NCBI RefSeq assembly: GCF_000423225.1
Contig: NZ_AUHO01000006.1
Location: 372,001-436,000 of the forward strand
Length of the DNA: 64,000 bases
Source of the DNA: Kaistia adipata DSM 17808
GTDB lineage: Bacteria; Pseudomonadota; Alphaproteobacteria; Rhizobiales; Kaistiaceae
Direction of reading: 5' to 3'
The notes under the pieces were generated by a model, which ran no database searches, had not been told where the DNA came from, and saw only the letters and a program-made list of their open reading frames with translations. Below are positions 1 through 10,163 of the stretch, piece by piece (within the stretch, counting starts at the first letter, position 1; each line of letters opens with the position of its first letter). The position numbers were made by a program, and so were the translations under genes.

Positions 1-543
1 GGTCAGCGCCCGGTCATCGTCTTCGACGGAGGATTCGAGCAGTTGCGCCGCGCCACGGATGCCGGAGAGCGGGTTCTTGATCTCGTGCGCCAGCATGGCG
101 GCGAGGCCCGTCACCGAGCGCGCCGCGCCGCGATGCGTCAGCTGGCGGTCGATCTTCTCGGCCATCGTCTTTTCCTGGAGCAGGACGACGACGGAATCGG
201 GCCGTTCCGGCACGGGCGAGGCATAGATGTCGACGATGCGGTCGGCGCCGTTGCGCGGCGTGCCGACATCGACGCGATATTCGTTGACGGCCGCGCCGCG
301 GCTGCGGACCTGCTCGATCAGCGCCAGAAGCGGGCTGCCGAACGGAACGAAATGAGCGATCGGCTGGCGTCGCAGCACGGCAATCGAGGCCTGGAAGAAA
401 TCCTGCGCGGCGCTGTTGGCGTCGCTGACATGCCCCGCCCCGTCGATCATGATGATCGGATGCGGCAGCGCGTCGAGCAGAATCGAAGCCGACCCGCCGC
501 TCCCCGCCGCGATGGCTTCGTTCTGGACGAGCGTCCGGTTCAC
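1..543 (-). CDS. ntrB: Nitrogen regulation sensor histidine kinase NtrB, N-terminal part
   Basis: This is the N-terminal 181 residues of NtrB (GlnL), cut by the window edge; the full protein is usually near 380 residues. NtrB phosphorylates NtrC under nitrogen limitation and is itself controlled by PII. Visible are an N-terminal PAS-like sensor region (about residues 20-125) and the histidine phosphoacceptor box [14 protein letters not shown], with the phosphorylated His at residue 153. The ATPase domain lies outside the window. The start is a GTG whose first bases overlap the dusB stop codon (GTGA), with a GAGGAG ribosome-binding site about 7 bases upstream. Overlap with dusB(nifR3) matches the nifR3-ntrB-ntrC operon known in alphaproteobacteria. 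Confidence 0.92.
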   Translation of the reverse strand, partial: MNRTLVQNEAIAAGSGGSASILLDALPHPIIMIDGAGHVSDANSAAQDFFQASIAVLRRQPIAHFVPFGSPLLALIEQVRSRGAAVNEYRVDVGTPRNGADRIVDIYASPVPERPDSVVVLLQEKTMAEKIDRQLTHRGAARSVTGLAAMLAHEIKNPLSGIRGAAQLLESSVEDDDRALT

Positions 544-1604
544 GCGGCTCTCCTCATTTCAGCCTCTCCAAGGTGCTGCCGCAGAAGCAGGATCACCCGA
601 GCGGGATCTTGTTCGGTCATGATGGCGAGGCGGTCCTCGGCCGGCATGGCGTCGGGGCCGAGCGCCTCGATCGTCCAGCTCAGATGTTTTCGCGCGTTGC
701 GCACGCCGAGGATCGGCCCGTAGAGCTCGATCATTTCCTCGAAATGCCCGACGACCAGATCGATCAGGGCGTCGCCGCGCGGTGCCTCGGGCATCGTCCC
801 GGTCGCGGCGAAGCTGGCGAGATGGCCGGGCAGCCAGGGTTGGCCATAGGCGCCCCGCCCGACCATGACGCCGTCGGCGCCCGAGGCCGCAAGCATCGGC
901 GCGAGGCTGTCGACGCTGACGCAGTCGCCGTTGGCAATGAGCGGGATCGAGATCGCCTGCTTGACGGCGGCGATGGCGGCCCAGTCGGCCGTGCCCTTGT
1001 AGAACTGGCAGCGCGTGCGGCCATGCACGGTGATCATCGAAACGCCGGCCGCTTCGGCGCGGCGCGCCAGCTCGGGCGCATTGATCGTCTTGTCGTCCCA
1101 GCCGAGCCGCATCTTCAATGTCACCGGAACCGGGCTCGCCGCGACGGTCGCGTCGACGAGCGTCAGCGCGTGGTCGAGGTCGCGCATCAGCGCCGAGCCG
1201 GAATAGCCCGTCGTCACGCGCTTGGCGGGGCAACCCATGTTGATGTCGATGATGTCGGCGCCGGAATCGGCGGCGGCCTTGGCGCCTTCCGACATCCAAT
1301 GCGCCTCGCGGCCGGCCAACTGCACGACATGCAGACCGTTGCCGGTTGCTTCGGCGCGCATTGCGGTCTCGGCGTTACCGCCGGCCAGTTCCTCGCTCGC
1401 AACCATCTCCGAAATGACGAGCCCGGCGCCGAACGAAGCCGCGACACGGCGGAACGGCCGATCGGACACTCCGGACATCGGCGCGAGCAGAACCCGGTTG
1501 GCAATCGTCACGCCGCCGATGTCGAGAGGGGCAGCGAGGCGGGCAACGGGATTTGGAGCTTCAGACAATATGACTACCGAATAGGCATTGATTTTGATGC
1601 CCAC
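540..1604 (-). CDS. dusB: tRNA-dihydrouridine synthase DusB (NifR3)
   Basis: FMN-dependent enzyme that reduces specific uridines in the tRNA D-loop to dihydrouridine. The 354-residue product has the TIM-barrel FMN motif [10 protein letters not shown] near the N-terminus and the catalytic motif [11 protein letters not shown] with the conserved Cys that protonates the base. Further family motifs are [21 protein letters not shown] and the phosphate-binding IANGD and [13 protein letters not shown]. The reading frame opens with GTG, but the first dozen residues are poorly conserved in the family and a start slightly further in is possible. Its stop overlaps the ntrB start, so translation is probably coupled. 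It is divergent from ispDF across about 120 bases. Confidence 0.95.
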   Translation of the reverse strand: MGIKINAYSVVILSEAPNPVARLAAPLDIGGVTIANRVLLAPMSGVSDRPFRRVAASFGAGLVISEMVASEELAGGNAETAMRAEATGNGLHVVQLAGREAHWMSEGAKAAADSGADIIDINMGCPAKRVTTGYSGSALMRDLDHALTLVDATVAASPVPVTLKMRLGWDDKTINAPELARRAEAAGVSMITVHGRTRCQFYKGTADWAAIAAVKQAISIPLIANGDCVSVDSLAPMLAASGADGVMVGRGAYGQPWLPGHLASFAATGTMPEAPRGDALIDLVVGHFEEMIELYGPILGVRNARKHLSWTIEALGPDAMPAEDRLAIMTEQDPARVILLLRQHLGEAEMRRAA

Positions 1605-1723
1605 ATATTAGTCACGAATGGGCGTGCGGCAAGAGACTTGTTGCGTTGCAGTGTGAAATCTCCGATCCATGCGACCGTATGACGACGGCACGCTCAGGCC
1701 GTACCAGCCGGATTTCCTCACCC

Positions 1724-2932
1724 ATGAATACCAGTGTGCAGTCCAACCATGTCGCCGCCCTCATCGTGGCAGCCGGCCGCGGGGTGCGCGCCGGCGGCGA
1801 GGTGCCGAAGCAGTATCGCGAGGTGGGAGGTCAGGCCATTCTCCGGCGCACGGCGGCGCTGTTCCTCGATCATGCCGGGATCGATCGGGTGCTGGTGGTG
1901 ATCCATCCGGACGATGCCGAACTCTATCGATCGGCGGTCGGCGATCTCGCGCCCCGGCTCGATGTCGTCGCGGGCGGCGCGACGCGACAGGTTTCGGTGC
2001 GCAACGGATTGGAGGCGCTGGCGGAGCGCGGCGTGACACATGTGTTGATCCACGATGCCGTGCGCCCCTTCGCGTCGGCGGCGCTACTCGACCGGGTCAT
2101 CGACGCGCTTGGCGAGAACGACGCGGTGCTGGCCGCCTCGCCGGTCACCGACACACTGAAGCGCGCGGATGCGTCGGGCCGCGTCGACGACACGGTTTCT
2201 CGCGAAAACCTCTTCGCCGCCGAGACGCCGCAGGCGTTCCGCCTTTCCACGATTCTGGCCGCGCATCGCAGCGCTGCCGACAAGGGCACGGCGTTCACCG
2301 ACGACGCCGGCATCGCCGAGTGGGCCGACATTCCCGTCCATATCGTTCTCGGCGAGCGCGCCAACATCAAGCTGACCATGCCGGAGGATATCGAGATGGC
2401 CGATCGACGGCTGCGCCAGGAAGCCCTTCTCCGCGCCGGAGAGACCCGCGTCGGCACCGGCTATGACGTGCACTCCTTCACGGACGGCGACCATGTCTGG
2501 CTGGGCGGCGTCGCGATCCCGCACGACCGCAAGCTGTCCGGCCATTCCGACGCCGACGTCGGACTGCATGCGCTGACCGACGCCGTCCTCGGCGCCATTG
2601 CGGATGGAGATATCGGCGATCACTTCCCGCCCTCCGACCCGCAATGGCGCGGCGCCTCGTCGGACCGCTTCCTCGCCTTCGCGGTCGAGCGGGTCAAGGC
2701 GCGGGGCGGCGTAATCGTCAATCTCGACCTCGCGATCATCGCCGAGGCGCCGAAGATCGGGCCGCATCGCGATGCCATGCGCGCGCGCATCGCCGAGATC
2801 GCCGGCATCGGCGCCGACCGGGTCGGCGTCAAGGCGACGACGAACGAGAAGATGGGCTTCGTCGGCCGTGGCGAAGGCATCGCGGCCATCGCGTCCGCTA
2901 CGGTGCGCCTGCCATTCGAGGAGGAAGCATGA
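1724..2932 (+). CDS. ispDF: Bifunctional IspD/IspF enzyme of the MEP isoprenoid pathway
   Basis: A fusion of 2-C-methyl-D-erythritol 4-phosphate cytidylyltransferase (IspD) and 2-C-methyl-D-erythritol 2,4-cyclodiphosphate synthase (IspF), together 402 residues. The IspD half shows the nucleotide-binding [20 protein letters not shown] and HDAVRPF motifs. The IspF half begins at [11 protein letters not shown] and has the zinc site ([22 protein letters not shown]), the [10 protein letters not shown] loop and [18 protein letters not shown]. The fusion is well known in alpha- and epsilonproteobacteria. The ATG at this position gives the normal short lead before the cytidylyltransferase motif; a longer open frame upstream has no family support. 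Its stop overlaps the start of the next gene (ATGA). Confidence 0.96.
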   Translation: MNTSVQSNHVAALIVAAGRGVRAGGEVPKQYREVGGQAILRRTAALFLDHAGIDRVLVVIHPDDAELYRSAVGDLAPRLDVVAGGATRQVSVRNGLEALAERGVTHVLIHDAVRPFASAALLDRVIDALGENDAVLAASPVTDTLKRADASGRVDDTVSRENLFAAETPQAFRLSTILAAHRSAADKGTAFTDDAGIAEWADIPVHIVLGERANIKLTMPEDIEMADRRLRQEALLRAGETRVGTGYDVHSFTDGDHVWLGGVAIPHDRKLSGHSDADVGLHALTDAVLGAIADGDIGDHFPPSDPQWRGASSDRFLAFAVERVKARGGVIVNLDLAIIAEAPKIGPHRDAMRARIAEIAGIGADRVGVKATTNEKMGFVGRGEGIAAIASATVRLPFEEEA

Positions 2933-3429
2933 CCGATCTCGGACCGCTCGAAGGCCAGGCGCGCGCGCTGATCGCGCTCTGCATCGAGAAGAGGCTGACG
3001 ATCGCCACGGCTGAATCCTGCACAGGCGGCCTGATCGCCGGGACGCTGACCGAAATCGCCGGCTCCTCGGCCGTCGTCGATCGCGGCTTCGTCACCTATT
3101 CGAACGAAGCCAAGACCGAGATGATCGGCGTGCCGGCGGATCTCATCAAGCGTGTCGGCGCGGTCAGCCAGGAAGTCGCGCTCGCCATGGCCGCCGGAGC
3201 CCTGGCGAAGTCGGGCGCGGATCTCGCGATCGCGGTCACGGGCATCGCCGGCCCGGGCGGCGGCAGCGCGGAAAAGCCGGTCGGGCTCGTTCACTTCGGC
3301 CTGATGCGGCGCGGCTCCCCTGCCCGCCATGCCGCCCATGTCTTCGCCGATCGGGATCGCGCCGGAGTCCGTTTCGCCACCGTGGCCGAAGCGCTGCGCA
3401 TGCTCACGGAAGCGGCGACGGAAGGCTAG
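2929..3429 (+). CDS. cinA: CinA C-terminal-domain protein, nicotinamide-nucleotide amidohydrolase (PncC)
   Basis: Single-domain CinA/PncC protein of 166 residues; the N-terminal MoeA-like domain of full CinA is absent, as in many proteobacteria. The family deamidates nicotinamide mononucleotide to nicotinate mononucleotide, recycling the pyridine nucleotide released by NAD-dependent DNA ligase. Diagnostic motifs are [28 protein letters not shown] and [18 protein letters not shown], covering the conserved Ser/Lys active-site region. The ATG overlaps the ispDF TGA by four bases and lies behind a GAGGAGG-type site inside ispDF, so the two are translationally coupled. Confidence 0.93.
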   Translation: MTDLGPLEGQARALIALCIEKRLTIATAESCTGGLIAGTLTEIAGSSAVVDRGFVTYSNEAKTEMIGVPADLIKRVGAVSQEVALAMAAGALAKSGADLAIAVTGIAGPGGGSAEKPVGLVHFGLMRRGSPARHAAHVFADRDRAGVRFATVAEALRMLTEAATEG

Positions 3430-3433
3430 GCCG

Positions 3434-4348
3434 ATGATCGTTCGCGAGCGGCCGAACTGGTTCGGTATGATGCTGGTGTGGCGCGGATCCGTGCTGCCGG
3501 TCATCCTGCCGCAGCTTGTGCTGACCGCCGCCTTCGCGACGCTCGTGACCCTGCTGCACGGAGAACTCTTCTCCTTCAAGGTCACGCTGACCTTCGTGCC
3601 CTTCTCGCTGATCGGCATTGCGATCGCGATCTTCCTCGGCTTCCGCAACAGCGCCAGCTACGACCGCTTCTGGGAAGCTCGCAAGCAATGGGGCGCGCTG
3701 CTGATCCATGCGCGCTCGCTCGCCCGCCAGGCGTTGACGCTGCAGGACGATTCCGTTGCGGCGCGCGAGATCATCCATGCGACGATCGCCTTCGCCCATG
3801 CGCTACGCCATCAGCTGCGCGACACCGATGCCCTGCCCGACCTGCGGAAAACCCTGCCGGCCGATTTCGTCGACGGCACGCTTGCCGCCGCACGGTTCCG
3901 GCCGGCTCTCATCCTGCTGCATATCGGCGAGCAGATCGCGGAGCTTCGTCGCTCGGGAAGGATCGACCCGATCCTGGTCACGGCGATGGAGCGGCACCTC
4001 GACGCCCTCTCGGACGTTCTCGGCGCCTGCGAGCGGCTGGCGGGCACGCCGCTGCCCTTCACCTATTCGGTGATCCTGCACAGGACCATCTATCTCTACT
4101 GCTTCCTGTTGCCGTTCGGGCTGGTCGATTCGATCGGCGTGCTGACGCCGCTGATCGTCGCCTTCCTCGCCTACACCTTCTACGCGCTGGAGGCGCTCAG
4201 CGACCAGCTCGAGGAGCCGTTCGGCACCGAGGCGAACGATCTCGCGCTCGATGCCATGGCGACGACGATCGAGACGACGCTCCGGGAAATGCTGGGCGAG
4301 ACCGACCTGCCCGAGCAGCCCGAGGCGAAGGCCTATCTGCTGACCTGA
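3434..4348 (+). CDS. Bestrophin-family (UPF0187) membrane protein
   Basis: A 304-residue integral membrane protein of the bacterial bestrophin family, pentameric ion channels related to eukaryotic chloride channels; the ion carried here is not known. Visible are hydrophobic helices near the N-terminus (PVILPQLVLTAAFATLVTLL, then the PFSLIGIAIAIFLGFRNSASYDRF segment with the family signature FRNSASYDRFWEARKQWG) and two more near residues 210-250. The start, four bases after the cinA stop, gives the usual short cytosolic leader RERPNWFGM. It forms the end of the ispDF-cinA operon but has no evident functional link with them. Confidence 0.88.
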   Translation: MIVRERPNWFGMMLVWRGSVLPVILPQLVLTAAFATLVTLLHGELFSFKVTLTFVPFSLIGIAIAIFLGFRNSASYDRFWEARKQWGALLIHARSLARQALTLQDDSVAAREIIHATIAFAHALRHQLRDTDALPDLRKTLPADFVDGTLAAARFRPALILLHIGEQIAELRRSGRIDPILVTAMERHLDALSDVLGACERLAGTPLPFTYSVILHRTIYLYCFLLPFGLVDSIGVLTPLIVAFLAYTFYALEALSDQLEEPFGTEANDLALDAMATTIETTLREMLGETDLPEQPEAKAYLLT

Positions 4349-4454
4349 GCCGAGTCAGCCGGCGAGGAAGCCGACCAGCCGGTGGTGACGGTAAGCCGGC
4401 GCTACAGCAGCGCCGCCATGGCCCATGGTCGCCAGCCGCGCTAGATCCGTGCGC

Positions 4455-4488
4455 AAAAAAAAGACGCCCGCGACGAGCCCGTTTCGCG
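4455..4488 (-). terminator. Probable rho-independent terminator after the lipA operon
   Basis: Read on the minus strand, a CGCGA/TCGCG stem around a GC-rich loop is followed by a run of eight T. It lies just past the stop codon of the COQ10-like gene, the last gene of the lipA group. The stem is short, so efficiency is uncertain. Confidence 0.55.
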
Positions 4489-4494
4489 CCATCC

Positions 4495-4962
4495 CTAGGC
4501 GGGCGGCAGCACCACCGTGCCGTAGATCGCGTCGGCGCGCTTTTCGAAGGCGTCGGAGAACTTGCGGAACGCCTTGTCGAATACGGTGCCCATCAGGGCC
4601 GACAGCGTGCGCGAGCGGAACTCGTAGTCGATCGAGAAGCCGATGAGGCTGTGCTTTGCGTCAATCGGCTTGAAGGTCCAGAGATTGTCGAGGTGCTTGA
4701 ACGGGCCGTCGAGATATTCCGCCCGGATGGTGCCCGCCGCCCGGTCGAGCACGACCTTGGTGGTGAAGGTCTCGCGCACGATCTTGTAGGCGACCGTCAT
4801 GTCGGCGATTAGGATCTCGCGGCCGCCGTCCGGCTTGCGGCCGCGGATCACCAGCCGTTCGCACAGCGGCACGAACTGCGGATACTTCTCCACGTCGGCG
4901 ACGAGATCGAACATCTCCGCGGCCGAATGACCGACCTCGTGCTCGGTCGAGAAACTCGGCAT
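4495..4962 (-). CDS. COQ10/RatA-like SRPBCC (START-fold) protein
   Basis: A 155-residue protein of the polyketide cyclase/START superfamily, closest in pattern to mitochondrial COQ10 and bacterial RatA. COQ10 binds ubiquinone and supports its use in respiration; RatA in E. coli was reported to hinder ribosome subunit association, so the role is not settled. Family signs are the N-terminal VGHSAAEMFDLVADVEKYP and the YPQFVPLCERL stretch, the LIADMTVAYKIVRETFTTKV beta-strands and the C-terminal helix VFDKAFRKFSDAFEKRADAI. It starts five bases after lipA ends and is the last gene of the group. In alphaproteobacteria this gene commonly follows lipA. Confidence 0.88.
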   Translation of the reverse strand: MPSFSTEHEVGHSAAEMFDLVADVEKYPQFVPLCERLVIRGRKPDGGREILIADMTVAYKIVRETFTTKVVLDRAAGTIRAEYLDGPFKHLDNLWTFKPIDAKHSLIGFSIDYEFRSRTLSALMGTVFDKAFRKFSDAFEKRADAIYGTVVLPPA

Positions 4963-4967
4963 CGCGA

Positions 4968-5930
4968 TCAGACCTGGTGCTGCGCCTGGCGCGCCGCGCG
5001 CAACCGTGCAAAGTCCTCGCCAGCATGGTGCGACGAGCGCGTCAGCGGGCTCGACGAGACCATCAGGAAGCCCTTGGCATAGGCGATCGTCTCGAACGAC
5101 TTGAACTCGTCCGGGGTGACGAAGCGGATCACCGGATGGTGCTTGCGGCTCGGCTGCAGGTACTGGCCGATGGTCATGAAATCGACCTCGGCGACGCGCA
5201 GGTCGTCCATCAGCTGCAGGATCTCGTTCCGCTCCTCGCCGAGGCCGACCATGATGCCGGACTTGGTGAACATGTTGGGATCGAGCTCCTTCACCCGCTG
5301 CAGCAGGCGGAGCGAATGGAAGTAGCGGGCGCCGGGACGGACCTTCAGGTACTTGGACGGCACCGTCTCGAGATTGTGGTTGAACACGTCGGGGCGCGCC
5401 TCGACGACCACCTCGAGCGCGCCGGGCTTGCGCAGGAAATCGGGCGTCAGGATCTCGATCGTCGTGCCGGGCGCGGCGCGGCGGATCGCATAGATCACGT
5501 CGGCGAAGTGCTGCGCGCCGCCATCGGCGAGATCGTCACGATCGACCGAGGTGATCACGACATGCTCGAGGCCGAGCTTGGCGACGGCCTCCGCGACCTT
5601 CTCCGGCTCGGCGCGATCGAGCGCCTCCGGCATGCCGGTGCGGACGTTGCAGAAGGCACAGGCGCGCGTGCAGGTGTCGCCCATGATCATGAACGTCGCG
5701 TGCTTCTTCGACCAGCACTCGCCGATGTTCGGGCAACCGGCCTCCTCGCACACGGTGACGAGGCCGTTCTTCTTCACGATGTCCTGGGTCTCGCGATAGA
5801 CCGGCGAGCCCGGCGCGCGAACGCGGATCCACTCCGGCTTGCGCAGCAGCGGCGTCTCCGGGCGGTTCGCCTTTTCAGGGTGACGCGGGCGGAGATCCTT
5901 GCCGGGACGCGTGTCGAGAACGACGACCAT
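4968..5930 (-). CDS. lipA: Lipoyl synthase LipA
   Basis: Radical SAM enzyme of 320 residues that inserts two sulfurs into octanoyl groups on lipoyl domains of PDH, OGDH and the glycine cleavage H protein. The auxiliary [4Fe-4S] cluster cysteines are at residues 61, 66 and 72 ([12 protein letters not shown]), and the radical SAM cluster cysteines at 87, 91 and 94 (CTRACAFC). The conserved C-terminal serine motif [15 protein letters not shown], whose Ser ligates the auxiliary cluster, is present. Length and all motifs are intact. The gene shares a strand and neighbourhood with the PDH genes whose E2 and E1-beta subunits need lipoylation. Confidence 0.97.
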   Translation of the reverse strand: MVVVLDTRPGKDLRPRHPEKANRPETPLLRKPEWIRVRAPGSPVYRETQDIVKKNGLVTVCEEAGCPNIGECWSKKHATFMIMGDTCTRACAFCNVRTGMPEALDRAEPEKVAEAVAKLGLEHVVITSVDRDDLADGGAQHFADVIYAIRRAAPGTTIEILTPDFLRKPGALEVVVEARPDVFNHNLETVPSKYLKVRPGARYFHSLRLLQRVKELDPNMFTKSGIMVGLGEERNEILQLMDDLRVAEVDFMTIGQYLQPSRKHHPVIRFVTPDEFKSFETIAYAKGFLMVSSSPLTRSSHHAGEDFARLRAARQAQHQV

Positions 5931-5947
5931 GATGACTCCGATCTATC

Positions 5948-6196
5948 CTACGAACGGCGCAGGAGACTGAGCAGGAACAGCAGGACGATCGCACCGACGG
6001 TGGAGACGACCAGGCTGCCGACGAAGCCTGCAAAGTGAATGTTGAAGGCGGCGGCGAGCGCCGCGCCGACCCAGGCGCCGACCAGGCCGACAATCAGGTT
6101 GATGATCAATCCGTGCCGTCGTTCCATGACGCGGGAGGCGATCCAGCCCGCCAGAATGCCGATGATGATCGTCGCGAGAATGCCGACACCGTTCAT
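5948..6196 (-). CDS. GlsB/YeaQ/YmgE-family small membrane protein (copy 1)
   Basis: An 82-residue, glycine-rich protein with three predicted membrane helices (GILATIIIGILAGWIASRVM, INLIVGLVGAWVGAALAA and VGSLVVSTVGAIVLLFLLSL). It belongs to the transglycosylase-associated or GlsB/YeaQ/YmgE family, small inner-membrane proteins often induced by stress, whose molecular function is unknown. A very similar gene lies immediately upstream. It sits 17 bases before lipA on the same strand, so it may be cotranscribed with it. Confidence 0.85.
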   Translation of the reverse strand: MNGVGILATIIIGILAGWIASRVMERRHGLIINLIVGLVGAWVGAALAAAFNIHFAGFVGSLVVSTVGAIVLLFLLSLLRRS

Positions 6197-6276
6197 GATG
6201 AGCCCCGATCAGCCTTGTTGAAGCAACATATGGGCGAAGACCGCGCGCAACACCAGCTTTGTGTCGCGCATGGCCG

Positions 6277-6534
6277 TCATGCGATCACGCGGGCCAGGCA
6301 GACGACGATGACCGCGCCTGCGGCGGCGATGACCACCTGGTTCAGGAAATCGTAGCCGAGATCGACCGGAATATTGAAGTAGCTGACCAGGAAGCCGCCG
6401 ACGACGGCGCCAACGAGGCCGGTGATGATGTTGCGGATCAGCCCGCCACCACCGACGACGATGCTGGCGAGCCAACCGGCGACCAGGCCGATGGCGACCC
6501 AGATGAGGATCGCTTGCGTTTCCATGCCGAGCAC
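6277..6534 (-). CDS. GlsB/YeaQ/YmgE-family small membrane protein (copy 2)
   Basis: An 85-residue paralogue of the following gene, with the same three-helix layout (ILIWVAIGLVAGWLASIVVG, NIITGLVGAVVGGFLVSYF and VVIAAAGAVIVVCLARVIA). The GWLAS and GLVGA(V/W)VGG motifs are shared with copy 1, which points to a tandem duplication that has diverged. Function of the family is unknown; members are linked to stress responses. It is separated from copy 1 by 80 bases and lies downstream of a palindromic repeat pair and the GIY-YIG gene. Confidence 0.85.
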   Translation of the reverse strand: MLGMETQAILIWVAIGLVAGWLASIVVGGGGLIRNIITGLVGAVVGGFLVSYFNIPVDLGYDFLNQVVIAAAGAVIVVCLARVIA

Positions 6535-6608
6535 TTGTCTTCCGAGTCCTGATCTCTCTGTGGCGCGCTCGGCTCATGCCCAACGCTGCATTCTATCAAC
6601 CAGCTCGC

Positions 6609-6690
6609 CCGTCACCCCGGCGAAGGCCGGGGTCCATGGCAGGACATCTCCGCCGGTGTTTATGGATCCCGGCCTTCGCCGGGATGACGG
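6609..6690. repeat. REP-like inverted pair (REPIN-like), 82 bp
   Basis: Two near-identical 28-base hairpin units in opposite orientation flank about 26 unrelated bases. Each unit begins CCGTCA and ends TCCA, with a CCCGGC-GAAG-GCCGGG stem-loop between. The arms differ at two positions that pair with each other in the stem (C:G in one, T:A in the other). The element lies 12 bases behind the GIY-YIG stop codon. Related units occur at 15.5, 42.2-42.5 and 48.6-49.0 kb. Confidence 0.85.
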
Positions 6691-6702
6691 CGGCGCATGT
6701 CG

Positions 6703-7002
6703 TCATTCCATCGTCAAACTATAGAGATCGGACCAGTCGGGGTTACTTTCCTCGATGAGGCGGATCTTCCAGTCCCGCCTCCATTCCTTGAGCTGCTTCT
6801 CTCGAAGAATGGCGGCTTCCATCGTGTCGTGCGTCTCGAAGAACACCAGGGTCTTGGTGCCGTAGCGCTTCGAGAAACCCTCGACCAATCCATCCCGATG
6901 CTGCTGCGCCCTCGCCGCGATGTTGCTGGTCACGCCAATATAGAGCGTACCGTGCCTGCGGCTTGCGACGATGTAGACACATGGTCGCAAGCTTCGCGGC
7001 AT
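6703..7002 (-). CDS. GIY-YIG family nuclease, small single-domain
   Basis: A 99-residue protein made of one GIY-YIG domain (UPF0213/YhbQ-like). The two beta-strand motifs appear as CVYIVAS and LYIGVTSN, followed by the helix with the catalytic Arg (NIAARAQQHRDG) and the helix with the metal-binding Glu (EAAILREKQLKEWRRDWK). Proteins of this class are predicted DNA endonucleases; targets and roles of these stand-alone forms are largely unknown. It starts six bases after the lpd stop and so probably rides on the PDH transcript, although no metabolic link is apparent. An inverted REP-like pair lies directly behind it. Confidence 0.9.
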   Translation of the reverse strand: MPRSLRPCVYIVASRRHGTLYIGVTSNIAARAQQHRDGLVEGFSKRYGTKTLVFFETHDTMEAAILREKQLKEWRRDWKIRLIEESNPDWSDLYSLTME

Positions 7003-7008
7003 CGAGCC

Positions 7009-8424
<1,416 letters not shown>

Positions 8425-8499
8425 GTTCGTCTCGCTGCGCTTTGATGGTCTTGCGGCCCCCGCCTCGCGAAGAGACGGGAGCCGGAACGACGGTGTTGG

Positions 8500-9855
8500 C
8501 TAGACCAGCATCGCCATGGGCTTCTCGATGTAGCCCTTGAAGGCCTGCAGGAGCTCGGCCCCGAGCGCGCCGTCGACGACGCGGTGGTCGGTCGAGAGCG
8601 TGACCGACATGATGGTCGCGATCTTGATCTCGCCGTTGCGGACGACCGGCTGCTGGATGCCGGCGCCGACGGCCAGGATCGTCGCATGCGGCGGGTTGAT
8701 GATCGCCGCGAAGTCCTTGACGCCGAACATGCCGAGGTTCGACACGGAGGTCGTGCCGCCCTGGTATTCCTCCGGCTTCAGCTTGCGCTCGCGCGCCCGC
8801 TTGGCGAGGTCCTTCATCTCGTTCGAGATGGCCGAGAGCGACTTGGTCTCGGCGTTGCGGACGACCGGCGTGATCAGGCCACCCGGGATCGAGACGGCGA
8901 CGCCGACATCGACCACCTTGTGGACGAGCATGCCGCCATCGGTCCAGGACGCATTGGCGCCCGGCACCTTCTTCAGCGCCAGGGCCATCGCCTTGATGAC
9001 CATGTCGTTGACCGAGACCTTGTAGCCCGGCTTGCCCTCGGCATCCTTCGGCGCGGCGCCGTTGATCTGCTCACGCAGCGCCAGCAGCGCGTCGAGCTCG
9101 CAATCGACGGTGACGTAGAAGTGCGGGACGTTCTGCTTCGATTCCGTCAGGCGGCGCGCGATCGTCTTGCGCATGTTGTCATGCGGCACGAGATCGTAGG
9201 AGCCTTCGGCGAACAGCTTGAGCGTCTGCGCGTCGGTCGGGCCGGCATGAACCGGAGCGGACGGCGCGGCCGCGGGTGCTGCTGCCGGAGCAGCCTTGGC
9301 GACGCCGCCCTTCTTGGCAGCCTCGATGTCGGCCTGCACGATGCGGCCATGCGGGCCGGAACCGGCCACCTTGGCGATGTCGATGCCGGCGTCCTTGGCG
9401 AGACGACGCGCGAGCGGCGACGCGAAGACGCGGTCGCCGGAGGCGGCGGCGGCCGGTGCAGCCGCCGGAGCCTGGGCTGCGGGAGCCTGGGCGGGCGCTG
9501 CCGGCGCGGGGGCCGCAGCGGCAGCGGCCGGAGCCGGCTTCGCCTCGGGCGCGGCAGCCGCCGCGGGAGCCGGTGCGGCGGCCTCGGTCGAACCGATCGC
9601 GCTCTTGTCCTCGCCCTCGGCGAGCAGCACGGCGATCAGCGCGTTGACCTTGACGCCCTGCGATCCCTCGGGAACCACGATCTTGCCGACCGTGCCCTCA
9701 TCGATGGATTCGACTTCCATCGTCGCCTTGTCGGTCTCGATCTCGGCGATCACGTCGCCAGCCTTGACCTTGTCGCCCTCTTTCACGTTCCACTTGGCGA
9801 GGTTGCCCTCTTCCATGGTCGGCGAAAGTGCGGGCATCAGGATATTGATCGGCAT
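8500..9855 (-). CDS. pdhC: Dihydrolipoamide acetyltransferase (E2 of the PDH complex)
   Basis: E2 core enzyme of 451 residues. It has one lipoyl domain with the lipoylated Lys43 in [13 protein letters not shown], a long Ala/Pro-rich flexible linker (about residues 80-130), a peripheral subunit-binding domain (FASPLARRLAKDAGIDIAKV) and the C-terminal acyltransferase with catalytic DHRVVDGALGAELLQAF. The ATG used here gives the standard [17 protein letters not shown] lipoyl start; the open frame continues 60 codons upstream without family support. It lies seven bases after the DUF5076 gene, within the operon pdhA-pdhB-DUF5076-pdhC-lpd. Confidence 0.96.
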   Translation of the reverse strand: MPINILMPALSPTMEEGNLAKWNVKEGDKVKAGDVIAEIETDKATMEVESIDEGTVGKIVVPEGSQGVKVNALIAVLLAEGEDKSAIGSTEAAAPAPAAAAAPEAKPAPAAAAAAPAPAAPAQAPAAQAPAAAPAAAASGDRVFASPLARRLAKDAGIDIAKVAGSGPHGRIVQADIEAAKKGGVAKAAPAAAPAAAPSAPVHAGPTDAQTLKLFAEGSYDLVPHDNMRKTIARRLTESKQNVPHFYVTVDCELDALLALREQINGAAPKDAEGKPGYKVSVNDMVIKAMALALKKVPGANASWTDGGMLVHKVVDVGVAVSIPGGLITPVVRNAETKSLSAISNEMKDLAKRARERKLKPEEYQGGTTSVSNLGMFGVKDFAAIINPPHATILAVGAGIQQPVVRNGEIKIATIMSVTLSTDHRVVDGALGAELLQAFKGYIEKPMAMLV

Positions 9856-9862
9856 AAAGCAC

Positions 9863-10159
9863 CTATTGGCGTGATTCTGGCGTGCCCGGATCGTTCGGAC
9901 GGTCCCATTCGGCGTCGAACATGGACTTGATCGCGTCCAGCGCCTGCTCTTCCGAGCAGACGCCGTCCGTTTCGAATCCACGCGCAACCTGACGTGCGAT
10001 GTCGGCGAGCAGGATACCCCAGGTCGCAGGATCATCGAACGCCGTCCGGAAGCTGACGTCCAGCCCCCGGTCTACGATCCAGGCGCGGAACACCTCCGCG
10101 GCATCATCCGAGGCGAGAGCGCCCGGCGGAATTTCAAGCTCGCGTTTGTGTCCGGCCAT
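9863..10159 (-). CDS. DUF5076-family protein inside the PDH operon
   Basis: A 98-residue acidic soluble protein without a signal peptide or membrane segment. The pattern (LEIPPGALASDDAAEVFRAW, then SFRTAFDDPATWGILLADIA and a C-terminal ARGFETDG stretch) matches the DUF5076 proteins that alphaproteobacteria carry between the PDH E1-beta and E2 genes. No activity is known. It is separated from pdhB by four bases and from pdhC by seven, so it is certainly made with the complex. A regulatory or assembly role is an inference from position only. Confidence 0.88.
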   Translation of the reverse strand: MAGHKRELEIPPGALASDDAAEVFRAWIVDRGLDVSFRTAFDDPATWGILLADIARQVARGFETDGVCSEEQALDAIKSMFDAEWDRPNDPGTPESRQ

Positions 10160-10163
10160 GGCG

